Source of the DNA: Candidatus Pullibacteroides excrementavium | GTDB lineage: Bacteria; Bacteroidota; Bacteroidia; Bacteroidales; P3 | Reading direction: 5' to 3' | Assembly (NCBI GenBank): GCA_017694335.1 | Contig: JADIMZ010000034.1 | Coordinates: 1-64,000 of the forward strand | DNA length: 64,000 bases | In this document: positions 53,676-63,590 of the stretch, piece after piece | Numbering within the stretch: the first letter of the stretch is position 1 | How the letters are laid out: each line of letters opens with the position of its first letter | Position numbers and translations under genes: made by a program | Notes under the pieces: generated by a model | Seen by the model: only the letters and a program-made list of their open reading frames with translations | Told to the model about the DNA's origin: nothing | Database searches by the model: none

Positions 53676-55778
53676 ATGTTCGATTTTTTCGGCCAGAACA
53701 TAGAATACCTCAAGGGCGTAGGCCCGGCCAAAGCCCAGACGCTGCGGCAGGAAGCCCATGTCTTCACCTATGGGGATCTGCTCACTTATTTCCCATTCCG
53801 CTACATCGACAAAGGCCACTTCATCACAATCAGCCAAATCCGGGACGACCAATCGTATGTGGCTGTCAAAGGGAAAATCCTCAAAGTGGAAAGCAAGGGT
53901 TTCGGCAAAAGCAAAAGGCTCTCCGCTGTGTTTGGAGACGGAACCGGCACGGTGGAACTGACCTGGTTCTCCGGTTTGAAATGGATCGAACCCAAAATCC
54001 GGCAAGGCGTCTATCTGAGCATCTTCGGCAAACCCAGCATCTATAACCATCAGCTCCAGTTCAGCCATCCGGAAATAGAAGTCATCGACCCGAACAAGCC
54101 CCAGCAGTCGCAAAGCGCTGGCATCCAGCCCCTCTACCCCACTACGGAAACGATGAAGAACCGGGGACTTTCGCCCAAGGCAATGGCCGCTATCACGCAG
54201 AATCTCTGCAAGCAGGCCGAAGGCAGCATCCCTGAAATCCTAAGCCAGGACATCCTTTCCCGATACCAGCTGATGTCGCGCGAACAAGCCTTCATCCAAG
54301 TCCATCACCCGCTGAGCCTGGCCCATGCCGACTGCGCCCGGCAAAGGCTCAAATTCGAGGAACTGCTTTTGCTCCAGCTCAATATCCTCAAGCAAAAAAT
54401 GAACCGGGGAAAAACTCCCGGATTCGTGTTCACAAAAGTTGGCGATAATTTCAACTATTTTTACCAAAACAACCTTAACTTTGAACTCACCGGAGCCCAG
54501 AAAAGAGTGGTCAAGGAAATCCGGGCCGATACACGGACAGGATTCCAGATGAACCGCCTCTTGCAAGGGGATGTGGGCAGCGGAAAGACCATCGTGGCAT
54601 TGATGAGCATGCTGCTGGCCGTGGACAACGGCTTCCAAGCCTGCCTGATGGCGCCCACCGAAATACTCGCCCGCCAACATTTCGCCAGCATTTCCAAATA
54701 CCTGAACTCGATGAAGGTCCGGGTGGCCTTGCTGACCGGTTCGAGCACGAAAAAAGACAGGACGGTACTGCTCAATATGCTGGCCGATGGTCAATTGCAC
54801 TTGCTGATTGGCACCCATGCCCTGTTAGAGGACAATGTGGTATTCAAGAACTTGGGCTTGGTGGTGATTGACGAGCAACACCGCTTCGGGGTCGCCCAAC
54901 GGGCCAAACTCTGGAACAAAAACTCGGTGCCGCCGCATATCCTGGTCATGACAGCCACGCCCATTCCCCGGACGCTGGGAATGACCCTGTACGGGGATTT
55001 GGACCTTTCGGTCATCGACGAGCTGCCGCCGAACCGAAAGCCCATCAAGACCCTGCATCTCACCGACCATGACCGCCTCAATCTCTTCGCCTTCATGAAG
55101 CAAGAGATTGCCAAAGGCCGGCAGATTTACGTGGTCTATCCGCTGATTCAGGAGTCGGAGACCCTGGATTTAAAAGACCTGATGGACGGATACGAAAGTA
55201 TCAGCCGGGCTTTCCCGATACCGGATTACCAGCTGAGCATTGTCCACGGCAAGATGAAAGCCGAGGACAAGGAGTTCGAAATGCAACGCTTCAAAAAGGG
55301 CGAGACCCAGATTATGGTGGCTACAACCGTAATCGAAGTAGGTGTGGATGTGCCCAATGCCAGCGTGATGGTGATTGAGAACAGCGAACGCTTCGGCTTG
55401 GCGCAGCTGCATCAGCTCCGCGGGCGCGTAGGCCGGGGCGCAGAGCAGTCGTACTGCATCCTGATGACGGCCGACAAGCTCAGCAAGGATGCCAACGAGC
55501 GCATCAACACGATGGTGGCCACCAACGACGGCTTCAAGATTGCCGAAGCCGACCTGAGGCTACGCGGGCCAGGCGACCTGCAAGGCACGCAGCAAAGCGG
55601 GCTACTGGCCTTGAAAATCGCCGACATCGCCCAGGACGAGAATATCGTAAGGGCGGCGCGGCATACGGCCGTGGAGATACTGCAGCAAGACCCCGCTTTG
55701 GCATCGCCCCAACACCAAGCCTTGCTCCGGGAAATGAAAAAGAATGGAAAAGAGAACTTTTGGGCCAAAATAAGCTGA
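53676..55778 (+). CDS. recG: ATP-dependent DNA helicase RecG
   Basis: A 700-residue RecG: N-terminal wedge/OB domain (AFTYG-like start, GTVELTWFSGLKWIEP), Walker A LLQGDVGSGKTIVALMSM, DEQH box VVIDEQHRFGVAQRAKLW, TATPIPRTLGMTLYGDLDLS and the C-terminal HQLRGRVGRG. It remodels stalled forks and Holliday junctions. No promoter stands out in the 127 bp before it. Confidence 0.95.
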   Translation: MFDFFGQNIEYLKGVGPAKAQTLRQEAHVFTYGDLLTYFPFRYIDKGHFITISQIRDDQSYVAVKGKILKVESKGFGKSKRLSAVFGDGTGTVELTWFSGLKWIEPKIRQGVYLSIFGKPSIYNHQLQFSHPEIEVIDPNKPQQSQSAGIQPLYPTTETMKNRGLSPKAMAAITQNLCKQAEGSIPEILSQDILSRYQLMSREQAFIQVHHPLSLAHADCARQRLKFEELLLLQLNILKQKMNRGKTPGFVFTKVGDNFNYFYQNNLNFELTGAQKRVVKEIRADTRTGFQMNRLLQGDVGSGKTIVALMSMLLAVDNGFQACLMAPTEILARQHFASISKYLNSMKVRVALLTGSSTKKDRTVLLNMLADGQLHLLIGTHALLEDNVVFKNLGLVVIDEQHRFGVAQRAKLWNKNSVPPHILVMTATPIPRTLGMTLYGDLDLSVIDELPPNRKPIKTLHLTDHDRLNLFAFMKQEIAKGRQIYVVYPLIQESETLDLKDLMDGYESISRAFPIPDYQLSIVHGKMKAEDKEFEMQRFKKGETQIMVATTVIEVGVDVPNASVMVIENSERFGLAQLHQLRGRVGRGAEQSYCILMTADKLSKDANERINTMVATNDGFKIAEADLRLRGPGDLQGTQQSGLLALKIADIAQDENIVRAARHTAVEILQQDPALASPQHQALLREMKKNGKENFWAKIS

Positions 55779-55779
55779 C

Positions 55780-58647
55780 ATGGACAACCAGAAACTTTCG
55801 GTTTACGGGGCCCGTGCCCATAACCTGCAAAACATAGACCTTGTCTTGCCCCATGGCAAGCTCATCGTGATTACCGGTTTGAGCGGAAGCGGCAAGTCGT
55901 CGATCGCGTTCGACACGATTTACGCCGAAGGACAGAGACGTTACATGGAGACATTCTCGTCCTACGCCCGACAGTTCATCGGGGGATTGGAACGTCCCGA
56001 TGTGGACAAGATTGACGGCCTGAGCCCGGTCATCGCCATCGAGCAGAAGACCACCAACAAGAACCCCCGTTCCACGGTGGGGACAGTGACCGAAATCTAT
56101 GACTACTTGCGACTGCTCTTTGCCCGCATCGGCGAAGCCTATTCGTATGTGACGGGCGAAAAGATGGTCAAATACACGGAAGAAAAGGTCATCGACCTGA
56201 TTCTGCATGAATACAATGAAAAGAAAATCTCGGTGCTCTCGCCCTTGGTAATCGGGCGCAAAGGGCATTACCGGGAACTTTTCGAGAACGTCCGCAAGCA
56301 AGGATACCTCAAAGTGCGGGTGGACGGGGAAGTCATGGACCTCAGCTTCGGCATGTACGTGGACCGGTACAAGACCCACGACATCGAACTGGTGGTGGAC
56401 AAGCTGCAAGTGAGCGACAAGAACCGCGCCCGCCTGGTACAAAGCGTCAAGGCGGCCATGAAACAGGGCAAGGGACAAATCCTGATTCTGGACGAAGCCA
56501 GCGGCAAGGCAAGGCACTTCAGCCGGACCTTGATGTGCCCTACTTCGGGCATTTCCTATCCGGATCCCGAACCGAACACGTTCTCCTTCAATTCTCCTTA
56601 CGGAGCGTGCCCGCGCTGCAACGGATTAGGGGTGGAAATCAGTCCGGACATAGACAAAATCATTCCCGACCCCAGCCTCAGCATCCATGCCGGAGGGTTG
56701 GCGCCTATCAAGCCGGAACACCTGCACGACCGCAAAGAGAACCTCTTGGGAGAAGGCTGGATCCTGTCGCAGATTGAAATGATCGGACGGGTTTACGATT
56801 TCGACCTGAAAACGCCTATCCAACGTATCAGCGAAGAGGGCATGAACGCGATCCTGAACGGGGAGCACAGGACTTTCGAATTCAAGAACACCACCTTAGG
56901 TGTCACCCGCAAGATAGACATCGACTTCGATGGCATTTACGCCTACTTGCAACGGCTTTACGAAGAAGGATTGCCCAGCGCCCAGAAATGGGCCATGCAG
57001 TTCATGACGGCCCGAACTTGCTCCGAATGCCACGGAACCCGCCTGCAACAGGTTTCGCGGCATTTCCGCATTGCCGGAAAGAACATAGCCGAACTCTCGG
57101 CCATGAGCCTGGAAGAACTGCATGACTGGGTCGCCCATGTAGAGCCGCAACTGAACGAATCCCAAAAGAAAATCGGCCATGAAATCCTGAAGGAAATCCG
57201 CAACCGGATCGGTTTCCTGCTGGACGTGGGCATCGGTTATTTAAGTCTGGACCGGGAAGCTTCCAGTCTATCCGGCGGGGAATCCCAGCGTATCCGCCTG
57301 GCGACCCAGATCGGGTCCAAATTGGTAGGGGTGCTGTATATCCTGGACGAACCCAGCATCGGGCTGCACCAGCGCGACAATCAACGGCTGATTGCTTCCC
57401 TCAAACAGCTGCGGGACTTGGGCAATACCGTCATCGTGGTGGAACACGACGAGGACATGATGCGGGCGGCCGACTATATCGTGGACATGGGGCCGGGCGC
57501 CGGCGTGGAAGGCGGGCGCGTGGTGGCTCAAGGCAGGCCGGAAGAATTCTTGAAGCAGAAATCCATCACCACCGACTACCTGAATGGCATCCGGAAAATC
57601 GAGATTCCGGCCCGCCGGCGCCCGGGCAACGGGGATACGCTCCGCTTGCTCGATGCCTGCGGCCATAACCTCAAACATGTGAATTTCACTTTGCCGCTCA
57701 ATACCTTCACCTGCGTGACCGGGGTTTCGGGCAGCGGCAAATCTTCCTTGATTACCCAAACCCTGCAACCCTATCTGAGCGCCTATTTCTACCGCGCCCA
57801 CCCCGAACCCCTGCCGTTCGACAGGCTTGAGGGGCTATCCGGCATCGACAAGGTGATAGAAGTGGATCAAGCCCCCATCGGGCGCACCCCGCGCTCCAAT
57901 CCAGTCACCTACGTAGGGGTGTTCGATGAAATCCGCCAGCTTTTCGCTTCCCTGCCCGACTCCAAAATCCGAGGATACAAGGCCGGGCGCTTCTCGTTCA
58001 ATGTGAAAGGAGGCCGCTGCGAGAAATGCGGGGGAGCCGGGGTGGAAACCATCGAGATGAACTTCCTGCCCGATGTGTATGTGACCTGCGAGGAATGCAA
58101 CGGGAAACGCTATAACCGGGAGACCTTGGAAATCCGCTACCGGGGAAAGAACATCAACGATGTGCTGAACATGAGCATCGCCCAGGCCGTGGAATTTTTC
58201 GAAAACATTCCTTCCATCGCCTCCAAGCTCAAGACACTGAACGATGTAGGCTTGGGATACATCACGCTGGGGCAGCCTTCTACCACGCTTTCGGGAGGAG
58301 AGGCCCAGCGTATCAAGTTAGCCGCCGAATTGTCGAAAAAAGAGACGGGGCGGACATTGTACATCTTGGACGAACCCACCACCGGCTTGCATTTCGAGGA
58401 TATCCGCATCCTTTTGGATGTGCTTCAAAAATTAGTGGATGCCGGCAATACGGTCTTGGTCATCGAACATAATCTGGATGTGATCAAATGCGCCGACCAT
58501 ATCGTGGACATGGGACCGGAAGGCGGGGCGGCCGGCGGACGTATCGTAGCCGAAGGCAGGCCGGAAGAGATAGCCGCATGCCCGGAAAGCTATACAGGAC
58601 GCTACCTGCGGCCTTTATTAGAAGCCCAAGGCCGGAAAATCGGCTAA
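55780..58647 (+). CDS. uvrA: Excinuclease ABC subunit A
   Basis: The 955-residue protein has both UvrA ATPase modules: ITGLSGSGKSSIAFDTIYAE and VTGVSGSGKSSLITQTL as Walker A, two signature stretches (SSLSGGESQRIRLATQIGSK and TTLSGGEAQRIKLAAELSKK) and two Walker B ILDEP motifs. Zinc-finger cysteines are seen in CPRCNGLG, CSECHGTR and the pair CEKCGGAG/CEECNGKR. It detects DNA damage for nucleotide excision repair. It starts 1 nt after the recG stop. Confidence 0.96.
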   Translation: MDNQKLSVYGARAHNLQNIDLVLPHGKLIVITGLSGSGKSSIAFDTIYAEGQRRYMETFSSYARQFIGGLERPDVDKIDGLSPVIAIEQKTTNKNPRSTVGTVTEIYDYLRLLFARIGEAYSYVTGEKMVKYTEEKVIDLILHEYNEKKISVLSPLVIGRKGHYRELFENVRKQGYLKVRVDGEVMDLSFGMYVDRYKTHDIELVVDKLQVSDKNRARLVQSVKAAMKQGKGQILILDEASGKARHFSRTLMCPTSGISYPDPEPNTFSFNSPYGACPRCNGLGVEISPDIDKIIPDPSLSIHAGGLAPIKPEHLHDRKENLLGEGWILSQIEMIGRVYDFDLKTPIQRISEEGMNAILNGEHRTFEFKNTTLGVTRKIDIDFDGIYAYLQRLYEEGLPSAQKWAMQFMTARTCSECHGTRLQQVSRHFRIAGKNIAELSAMSLEELHDWVAHVEPQLNESQKKIGHEILKEIRNRIGFLLDVGIGYLSLDREASSLSGGESQRIRLATQIGSKLVGVLYILDEPSIGLHQRDNQRLIASLKQLRDLGNTVIVVEHDEDMMRAADYIVDMGPGAGVEGGRVVAQGRPEEFLKQKSITTDYLNGIRKIEIPARRRPGNGDTLRLLDACGHNLKHVNFTLPLNTFTCVTGVSGSGKSSLITQTLQPYLSAYFYRAHPEPLPFDRLEGLSGIDKVIEVDQAPIGRTPRSNPVTYVGVFDEIRQLFASLPDSKIRGYKAGRFSFNVKGGRCEKCGGAGVETIEMNFLPDVYVTCEECNGKRYNRETLEIRYRGKNINDVLNMSIAQAVEFFENIPSIASKLKTLNDVGLGYITLGQPSTTLSGGEAQRIKLAAELSKKETGRTLYILDEPTTGLHFEDIRILLDVLQKLVDAGNTVLVIEHNLDVIKCADHIVDMGPEGGAAGGRIVAEGRPEEIAACPESYTGRYLRPLLEAQGRKIG

Positions 58648-58668
58648 AAAACATAAATTGAACGTATC

Positions 58669-60369
58669 ATGTCGAAGATAGAAATCATCTGCAAGAACAC
58701 GGGAATCCGCAAGGAATATCCTATCGGAATCACCTTGGCCGAAATAGCCAAAGACCAGAACATCCAGCTTGAAGACGATATCCTGGCAGCCAGGGTCAAC
58801 AACTCCCTCCGGGAGCTTTCCTTTGAACTGTTCAAGCCCAAGACCGTGGAATTCATCGACATCCACGACCCGATGGGGTACGCGATGTACATGCGTTCTA
58901 TGATTTTCATCATGTTCAAAGCCGCTCGCGACCTTTGGCCGGAAAGCACGTTGAAAGTGGAGCACACCCTGCCCTTGGGAACCTATTGCGAACTGATCGG
59001 CATCCAAGGGAAGCTCAGCCTGAGCATGGTGATTCAACTCCGGAAACGGGTCCAGGAAATCATCGATGAAGACCTGCCTATCACCCGGAGGCAGATTCCC
59101 ACCACCGAGGCCATCGAAGTGTTCAAACAGAACCGCCTTTACGAAAAAGTACTTCTCTTCCAGACCCGGAACGAACTCTATACCTCGGTCTATAGCATAG
59201 GAAATGTTTCCAACTATTTCTACGGCTACCTTGTACCCAGCACGGGCTATATCAAACATTTCCATATCGACCGCTATTTCGGCAACGGCCTGATTGCCAT
59301 CCGTCCCGACCTGAACGAGACCGTAGGGAAAGACACCAAGCGGTTCCTGTCGGACATGGTCAAGGCGGCCTGCCAAGGCGGCAGCAAGCTCTTCAAGACT
59401 TTCCAGGAACAGAAAGACTGGCTGGAAATCATGGGCGTGCCTTACGTGGGCAACCTCAACCGAATCCTTCAACAGGAAGGGGCAGGCCGCCTGATCAAGC
59501 TCTCTGAAGCCTTGCAAGAGAAGAAAATAGCCAGCATCGCCGATGCCGTAGCCAAGAAAGCGGATTGCCGCATCGTGCTCATCAGCGGGCCTTCCTCCTC
59601 GGGCAAGACCACCTTCTGCAAACGGCTCTCGATCCAATTGCAGGTATTGGGCTACAGCACGGCCGAAATCTCGTTGGACGACTATTTCGTGGATCGGGAA
59701 AAGACTCCCCGGGATGCCAACGGGGACTACGACTTTGAATGCCTGGAGGCCATTGACCGGGAATTCTTCAACCAGCAGCTCCAGCAGATCCTGAATGTCC
59801 AGAAAGAGACTGAAATCAAGATGCCTGTCTATGATTTCAAGGTCGGTGTCCGCCGGATGGACAAGAAAATCCGGGTATCGCCCAAGACCATCGTGCTCGT
59901 GGAAGGCATCCATGGCTTGAACCCTGCCCTGACCGATCTGGACAGCCGGTTCACCTTCAAGATTTTCGTCTCGGCCCTGACCCATATCAGCATCGATACC
60001 CAGAATCCCGTCAGCAGCACCGACAACCGCCTCATCCGGCGCATGGTCCGCGACAGCAAGTTCCGAGGCAATTCTGCCTTGGCAACCTTGGATCGCTGGC
60101 CCAGTGTAAGACGGGGCGAGAACAAGAATATCTTCCCCTACCAGGAACAGGCTGACGTGATGTTCAATTCCGCCCTGCTTTTCGAACTGGGCGTGCTCAA
60201 ACAGGATGCCGAAGCCTTGCTGCGGGCCATCCCTGAAAACTCGGAACATTACGGGGAAGCCCACCGCCTGCTCAAATTCCTCTCCTACTTTCTTCCCATC
60301 GAGGAAAAGGAAATACCGCCTACTTCGATTCTCCGGGAATTCTTAGGGGGCAGCAGTTTTGTTTATTAA
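58669..60369 (+). CDS. Nucleoside kinase (TGS domain plus uridine kinase-like domain)
   Basis: The 566-residue protein has an N-terminal TGS-like domain (GIRKEYPIGITLAEIAKDQN), a middle region resembling the threonyl-tRNA synthetase second domain (VEHTLPLGTYCELIG), and a C-terminal P-loop kinase with VLISGPSSSGKTTFCKRLSI and VLVEGIHGLNPAL. The family phosphorylates nucleosides, probably uridine or cytidine. The gene lies 21 nt after uvrA. Confidence 0.88.
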   Translation: MSKIEIICKNTGIRKEYPIGITLAEIAKDQNIQLEDDILAARVNNSLRELSFELFKPKTVEFIDIHDPMGYAMYMRSMIFIMFKAARDLWPESTLKVEHTLPLGTYCELIGIQGKLSLSMVIQLRKRVQEIIDEDLPITRRQIPTTEAIEVFKQNRLYEKVLLFQTRNELYTSVYSIGNVSNYFYGYLVPSTGYIKHFHIDRYFGNGLIAIRPDLNETVGKDTKRFLSDMVKAACQGGSKLFKTFQEQKDWLEIMGVPYVGNLNRILQQEGAGRLIKLSEALQEKKIASIADAVAKKADCRIVLISGPSSSGKTTFCKRLSIQLQVLGYSTAEISLDDYFVDREKTPRDANGDYDFECLEAIDREFFNQQLQQILNVQKETEIKMPVYDFKVGVRRMDKKIRVSPKTIVLVEGIHGLNPALTDLDSRFTFKIFVSALTHISIDTQNPVSSTDNRLIRRMVRDSKFRGNSALATLDRWPSVRRGENKNIFPYQEQADVMFNSALLFELGVLKQDAEALLRAIPENSEHYGEAHRLLKFLSYFLPIEEKEIPPTSILREFLGGSSFVY

Positions 60370-60447
60370 AAACCCGAATGAAAATGCACCTTTCCCAATG
60401 AAACGGCGCATCCACCAAACGGACAACAGCTACAAAAACATGTCGCG

Positions 60448-61779
60448 ATGAAAGCAAAAAGCAGTGCAGAAGACATTTACAGCTTATACAAAAAATGCAG
60501 ATCCGTCTGTACCGATACTCGCCAGATACGGCCCGGTTCTCTCTTCTTTGCCTTGAAAGGAGAGAATTTCGATGCCAACACCTTTGCCAAGGAGGCCTTG
60601 GAAAAAGGCTGCAGCTACGCGGTAGTGGACAATCCCAAATATGCGGATGACGAAAAGATATTCTTGGTGGAAGACTGTTTGCAATGCTTGCAAAAGGTAG
60701 CCGTCCTGTACCGGAAAGATATGATCATTCCTGTCATCGGCGTTACCGGCACCAACGGCAAGACCACGACCAAGGAACTGCTCCGATCCGTACTAAGCCA
60801 GCGATACCGGGTCTATGCCACCGAAGGAAACCTGAACAACCATATCGGCGTTCCTCTGAGCCTGCTTTCGATGCCTTCCGATACCGAAATCGCCATCATC
60901 GAAATGGGGGCCAGCCATCCCGGCGAGATAGCCCAGCTGTGCCGCATCGCGCTGCCCACCTTCGGCATCATCACCAACATAGGCGAAGCCCATCTGGAAG
61001 GTTTCGGCAACTTCGCCACGATTGCGGAAACCAAACTGGCCCTGTACCGTTTCCTGGAACGTATCCACGGAAAAGCTTTTGTCAACGCCTCCGACCCGCT
61101 GCTGATGAGCCATTCCACCGAACTGGAACGATTCTGCTACGGCACGCCGGACAACGTGTTCCTGCAGATGACCCCGATGGAAGGCGACAAAATCCATCTT
61201 TTCTGCTGCCTGCACGGACCCAGTTCGGCTCCGAACCTGACCGAAATCCGAACCAAGCTCACCGGCGGCTACAATCTGGACAATGTAGCGGCAGCGGCCT
61301 GCGCCGGACGTTACTTCGGGCTCAATGACCGGGAAATACAGGACGGCATCATGGAATACCAACCCACCAACCTGCGTTCCCAATGTATCCAATGCGGCAG
61401 CAACCTGATTATCGCGGATGCCTACAATGCCAATCCTTCCAGCATGAAAGCGGCGATTGAAAATTTCAGCTCGCTGCCATCGCAAGGAACCAAACTGGCC
61501 ATCCTGGGCGAAATGCTCGAATTGGGCAAAGCCAGCAAGGACGAACATCAGAAAATAACCGATTTACTTCAGCATCAGCGGATTCCCGAAGTATTCCTGG
61601 TTGGGGCCGGCTTTGCCAAAACACCTAAACAGACCGGATACAAGCTGTTCGCCCAAGTCGACGAACTGATAGAATACCTCAAGCAGAACCCGATAGGACA
61701 CCATTGCATCCTAATCAAAGGCTCGCACGGGATCCATTTGGAAAAGGCGGTGGATTTCTTCAAAAGCAATCCGGTTTAA
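60448..61779 (+). CDS. murF: UDP-N-acetylmuramoyl-tripeptide--D-Ala-D-Ala ligase
   Basis: A 443-residue Mur ligase: N-terminal substrate domain (VCTDTRQIRPGSLFFALKGE), P-loop VIGVTGTNGKTTTKELLRSV, IIEMGASHPGEIAQLCRIA and NPSSMKAAIENF in the C-terminal domain. It adds D-Ala-D-Ala to the muramyl tripeptide. It is separated by 78 nt from the kinase gene. Confidence 0.94.
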   Translation: MKAKSSAEDIYSLYKKCRSVCTDTRQIRPGSLFFALKGENFDANTFAKEALEKGCSYAVVDNPKYADDEKIFLVEDCLQCLQKVAVLYRKDMIIPVIGVTGTNGKTTTKELLRSVLSQRYRVYATEGNLNNHIGVPLSLLSMPSDTEIAIIEMGASHPGEIAQLCRIALPTFGIITNIGEAHLEGFGNFATIAETKLALYRFLERIHGKAFVNASDPLLMSHSTELERFCYGTPDNVFLQMTPMEGDKIHLFCCLHGPSSAPNLTEIRTKLTGGYNLDNVAAAACAGRYFGLNDREIQDGIMEYQPTNLRSQCIQCGSNLIIADAYNANPSSMKAAIENFSSLPSQGTKLAILGEMLELGKASKDEHQKITDLLQHQRIPEVFLVGAGFAKTPKQTGYKLFAQVDELIEYLKQNPIGHHCILIKGSHGIHLEKAVDFFKSNPV

Positions 61780-61801
61780 AGCGGTTTTCCTCAAAATTTC
61801 G

Positions 61802-61809
61802 TATCTTCG
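61802..61809 (+). promoter_or_regulatory. TATCTTCG promoter box of the exporter operon
   Basis: TATCTTCG is a common TAnnTTTG variant; the leader to the HlyD-like gene would be about 128 nt. The stretch contains CCCAAGCAAGGAAGCGGCTT, which resembles the hairpin in the duplicated promoter at 30.5 kb. Confidence 0.45.
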
Positions 61810-61943
61810 TTGCGAAGCAATCGAAAACCGCTTCCATCGTCCCTGCTCGTTCATGCCCAAGCAAGGAAGCGGCTTGGCAAAGTTCCCGACCGAATCGGGG
61901 AATCGGGCTTCGCCTCGAATTTGCCGACCAAAAACACCATACC

Positions 61944-62645
61944 ATGAAACATTCTGCATTATCCATACTAGGCATGGCCGCCACCCTCGGACTTCTGGCT
62001 TCCTGCCAGGACAGCCAAAGCGCTTACGATGCCGGCGGCACTTTGGAAGCCACTACGATGACCCTCTCGGCCCAAGGCAACGGGCTCATACTCTCCCTCC
62101 CGATAGAAGAAGGCCAGAAAGTGGACTCCGCCCAGACCTTGGGCTGGATTGACACCGTGCAGCTTTCGTTGCAGAAAGAACTGCTCGAAGCCGGGCTGCC
62201 TTCCGGACGGCGCAAAGGCGACCCTCGCTACACGGCGCAGGAAATCCAATTGGCGCAAGTGGAAGACATGCTGGATAAATGCCGGATCAGCGTGCCTACG
62301 CAAGGAGTCGTGCTGGAAAAATACGCCCAAGCCGGGGAACAAGCCTATATGGGGCGTCCTTTGCTCAAAGTGGCCGACCTGGACAAGATGTATGTCCGCG
62401 TCTATCTGTCGGCCACCCAGTTGGAATCGCTCAAACTGGGACAGGAAGTGGAAGTATTCTCCAAACGGGACGGAAAGGAAACAGCTTACAAGGGCCGTAT
62501 CCGCCATATCTCCGACCAGGCCGAGTTCACGCCCAAATCGGTCCAGACCCAAGACGAACGCGACAATCTGGTCTATGCGGTCAGGATTGCCGTGGAGAAT
62601 GATGGGTATTTGAAGATTGGGATGTACGCCAATGTGAATTTCTAA
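61944..62645 (+). CDS. HlyD/YbhG-like periplasmic adaptor lipoprotein
   Basis: A 233-residue protein with a lipobox (LGLLASCQ, cysteine about 21), a biotinyl-lipoyl-like half (GNGLILSLPIEEGQKVDSAQ), a short helical hairpin region and the second half CRISVPTQGVVLEKYAQAGE, ending in a beta-barrel domain. It should link the ABC transporter encoded next to an outer membrane channel. The helical hairpin is short compared with typical HlyD proteins. I start at MKHSALSILGMAA (61944). Confidence 0.83.
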   Translation: MKHSALSILGMAATLGLLASCQDSQSAYDAGGTLEATTMTLSAQGNGLILSLPIEEGQKVDSAQTLGWIDTVQLSLQKELLEAGLPSGRRKGDPRYTAQEIQLAQVEDMLDKCRISVPTQGVVLEKYAQAGEQAYMGRPLLKVADLDKMYVRVYLSATQLESLKLGQEVEVFSKRDGKETAYKGRIRHISDQAEFTPKSVQTQDERDNLVYAVRIAVENDGYLKIGMYANVNF

Positions 62646-62648
62646 AAC

Positions 62649-63590
62649 ATGGAAACCTCGGTAGTCGCTTCATTAGTCAGCAAGAGCTTCGGACACGGGA
62701 ATCATCGTGTCCAGGCTTTGGACGGGGTTTCCTTGCGGATAGGACGAGGCGAGCTTTTCGGCATCATCGGCCCGGATGGTTCGGGCAAGACCACCCTCTT
62801 CCGGATTCTGGCTTCGTTGATGCTGCCCGACAAAGGCCGCGCCTATATCGAGGATTTCGACACGGTGAGCCAGTATCGCGACATCCGCAAGATTATCGGC
62901 TATATGCCGGGGCGGTTCTCGCTTTACCAGGATTTGAGCGTGGAGGAAAACCTCAAATTCTTCGCTACTCTTTTCGGCAGCGATATCGAGAAGTCATACC
63001 CTAACATCCGCCCCATCTACCGTTACTTGGAGCCGTTCAAGACCCGCAAAGCCGGCAAGCTCTCCGGCGGGATGAAACAAAAGCTGGCACTCTGCTGCGC
63101 CTTGATCCATAATCCCAAGGTCCTGCTCTTGGACGAGCCGACTACCGGCGTCGATCCGGTTTCACGCCTGGAGTTCTGGGAAATGCTGGATTTACTGAAA
63201 GCCCAGGGCATCACGGTCATCGCTTCCACGCCTTACATGAACGAGGCCATGCGCTGCCAGCGGCTCTGTTTCCTGCAAAACGGCAAGGTAGTGGGCTGCG
63301 ATACACCCGAGAACATACGCAAAGCCTTTCCTTTCAAGGTCTTTTCGGTCAAGAGCGCCGACAAGTTCCGGCTCTTGGGCGACTTGAGGAATTTCCCGGC
63401 CTGCCATGCCTGCTATCCCTTCGGTGCCTACCACCATTTTTACTACAAGGAAGGGACTATCCGGATGGAGGAATTGGAATCCTACCTGGCATCGCTCCAG
63501 CATGAGGAAATCAAAATCAAGGAAAGCGAGCCGACCATAGAGGACTGTTTCATGGAACTGATGAGCCAAGGAGGGGAACATGGGAATTAG
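62649..63590 (+). CDS. ABC transporter ATP-binding protein (first of two)
   Basis: A 313-residue ATPase with Walker A IIGPDGSGKTTLFRILASL, signature KLSGGMKQKLALCCALIH and Walker B VLLLDEPTTGVDP, resembling the N-terminal half of YbhF. It begins 3 nt after the adaptor gene and overlaps the next ATPase gene by 11 nt. Confidence 0.9.
   Translation: METSVVASLVSKSFGHGNHRVQALDGVSLRIGRGELFGIIGPDGSGKTTLFRILASLMLPDKGRAYIEDFDTVSQYRDIRKIIGYMPGRFSLYQDLSVEENLKFFATLFGSDIEKSYPNIRPIYRYLEPFKTRKAGKLSGGMKQKLALCCALIHNPKVLLLDEPTTGVDPVSRLEFWEMLDLLKAQGITVIASTPYMNEAMRCQRLCFLQNGKVVGCDTPENIRKAFPFKVFSVKSADKFRLLGDLRNFPACHACYPFGAYHHFYYKEGTIRMEELESYLASLQHEEIKIKESEPTIEDCFMELMSQGGEHGN

Noticed and set aside
58618-60264. 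Long antisense frames opposite the nucleoside kinase, gldM (51075-52622), gldK (48889-50337) and wecC (16733-18274)
   Set aside because: They are shadows of G+C-rich coding sequence; the sense frames are certain from motifs, and the antisense products resemble nothing.
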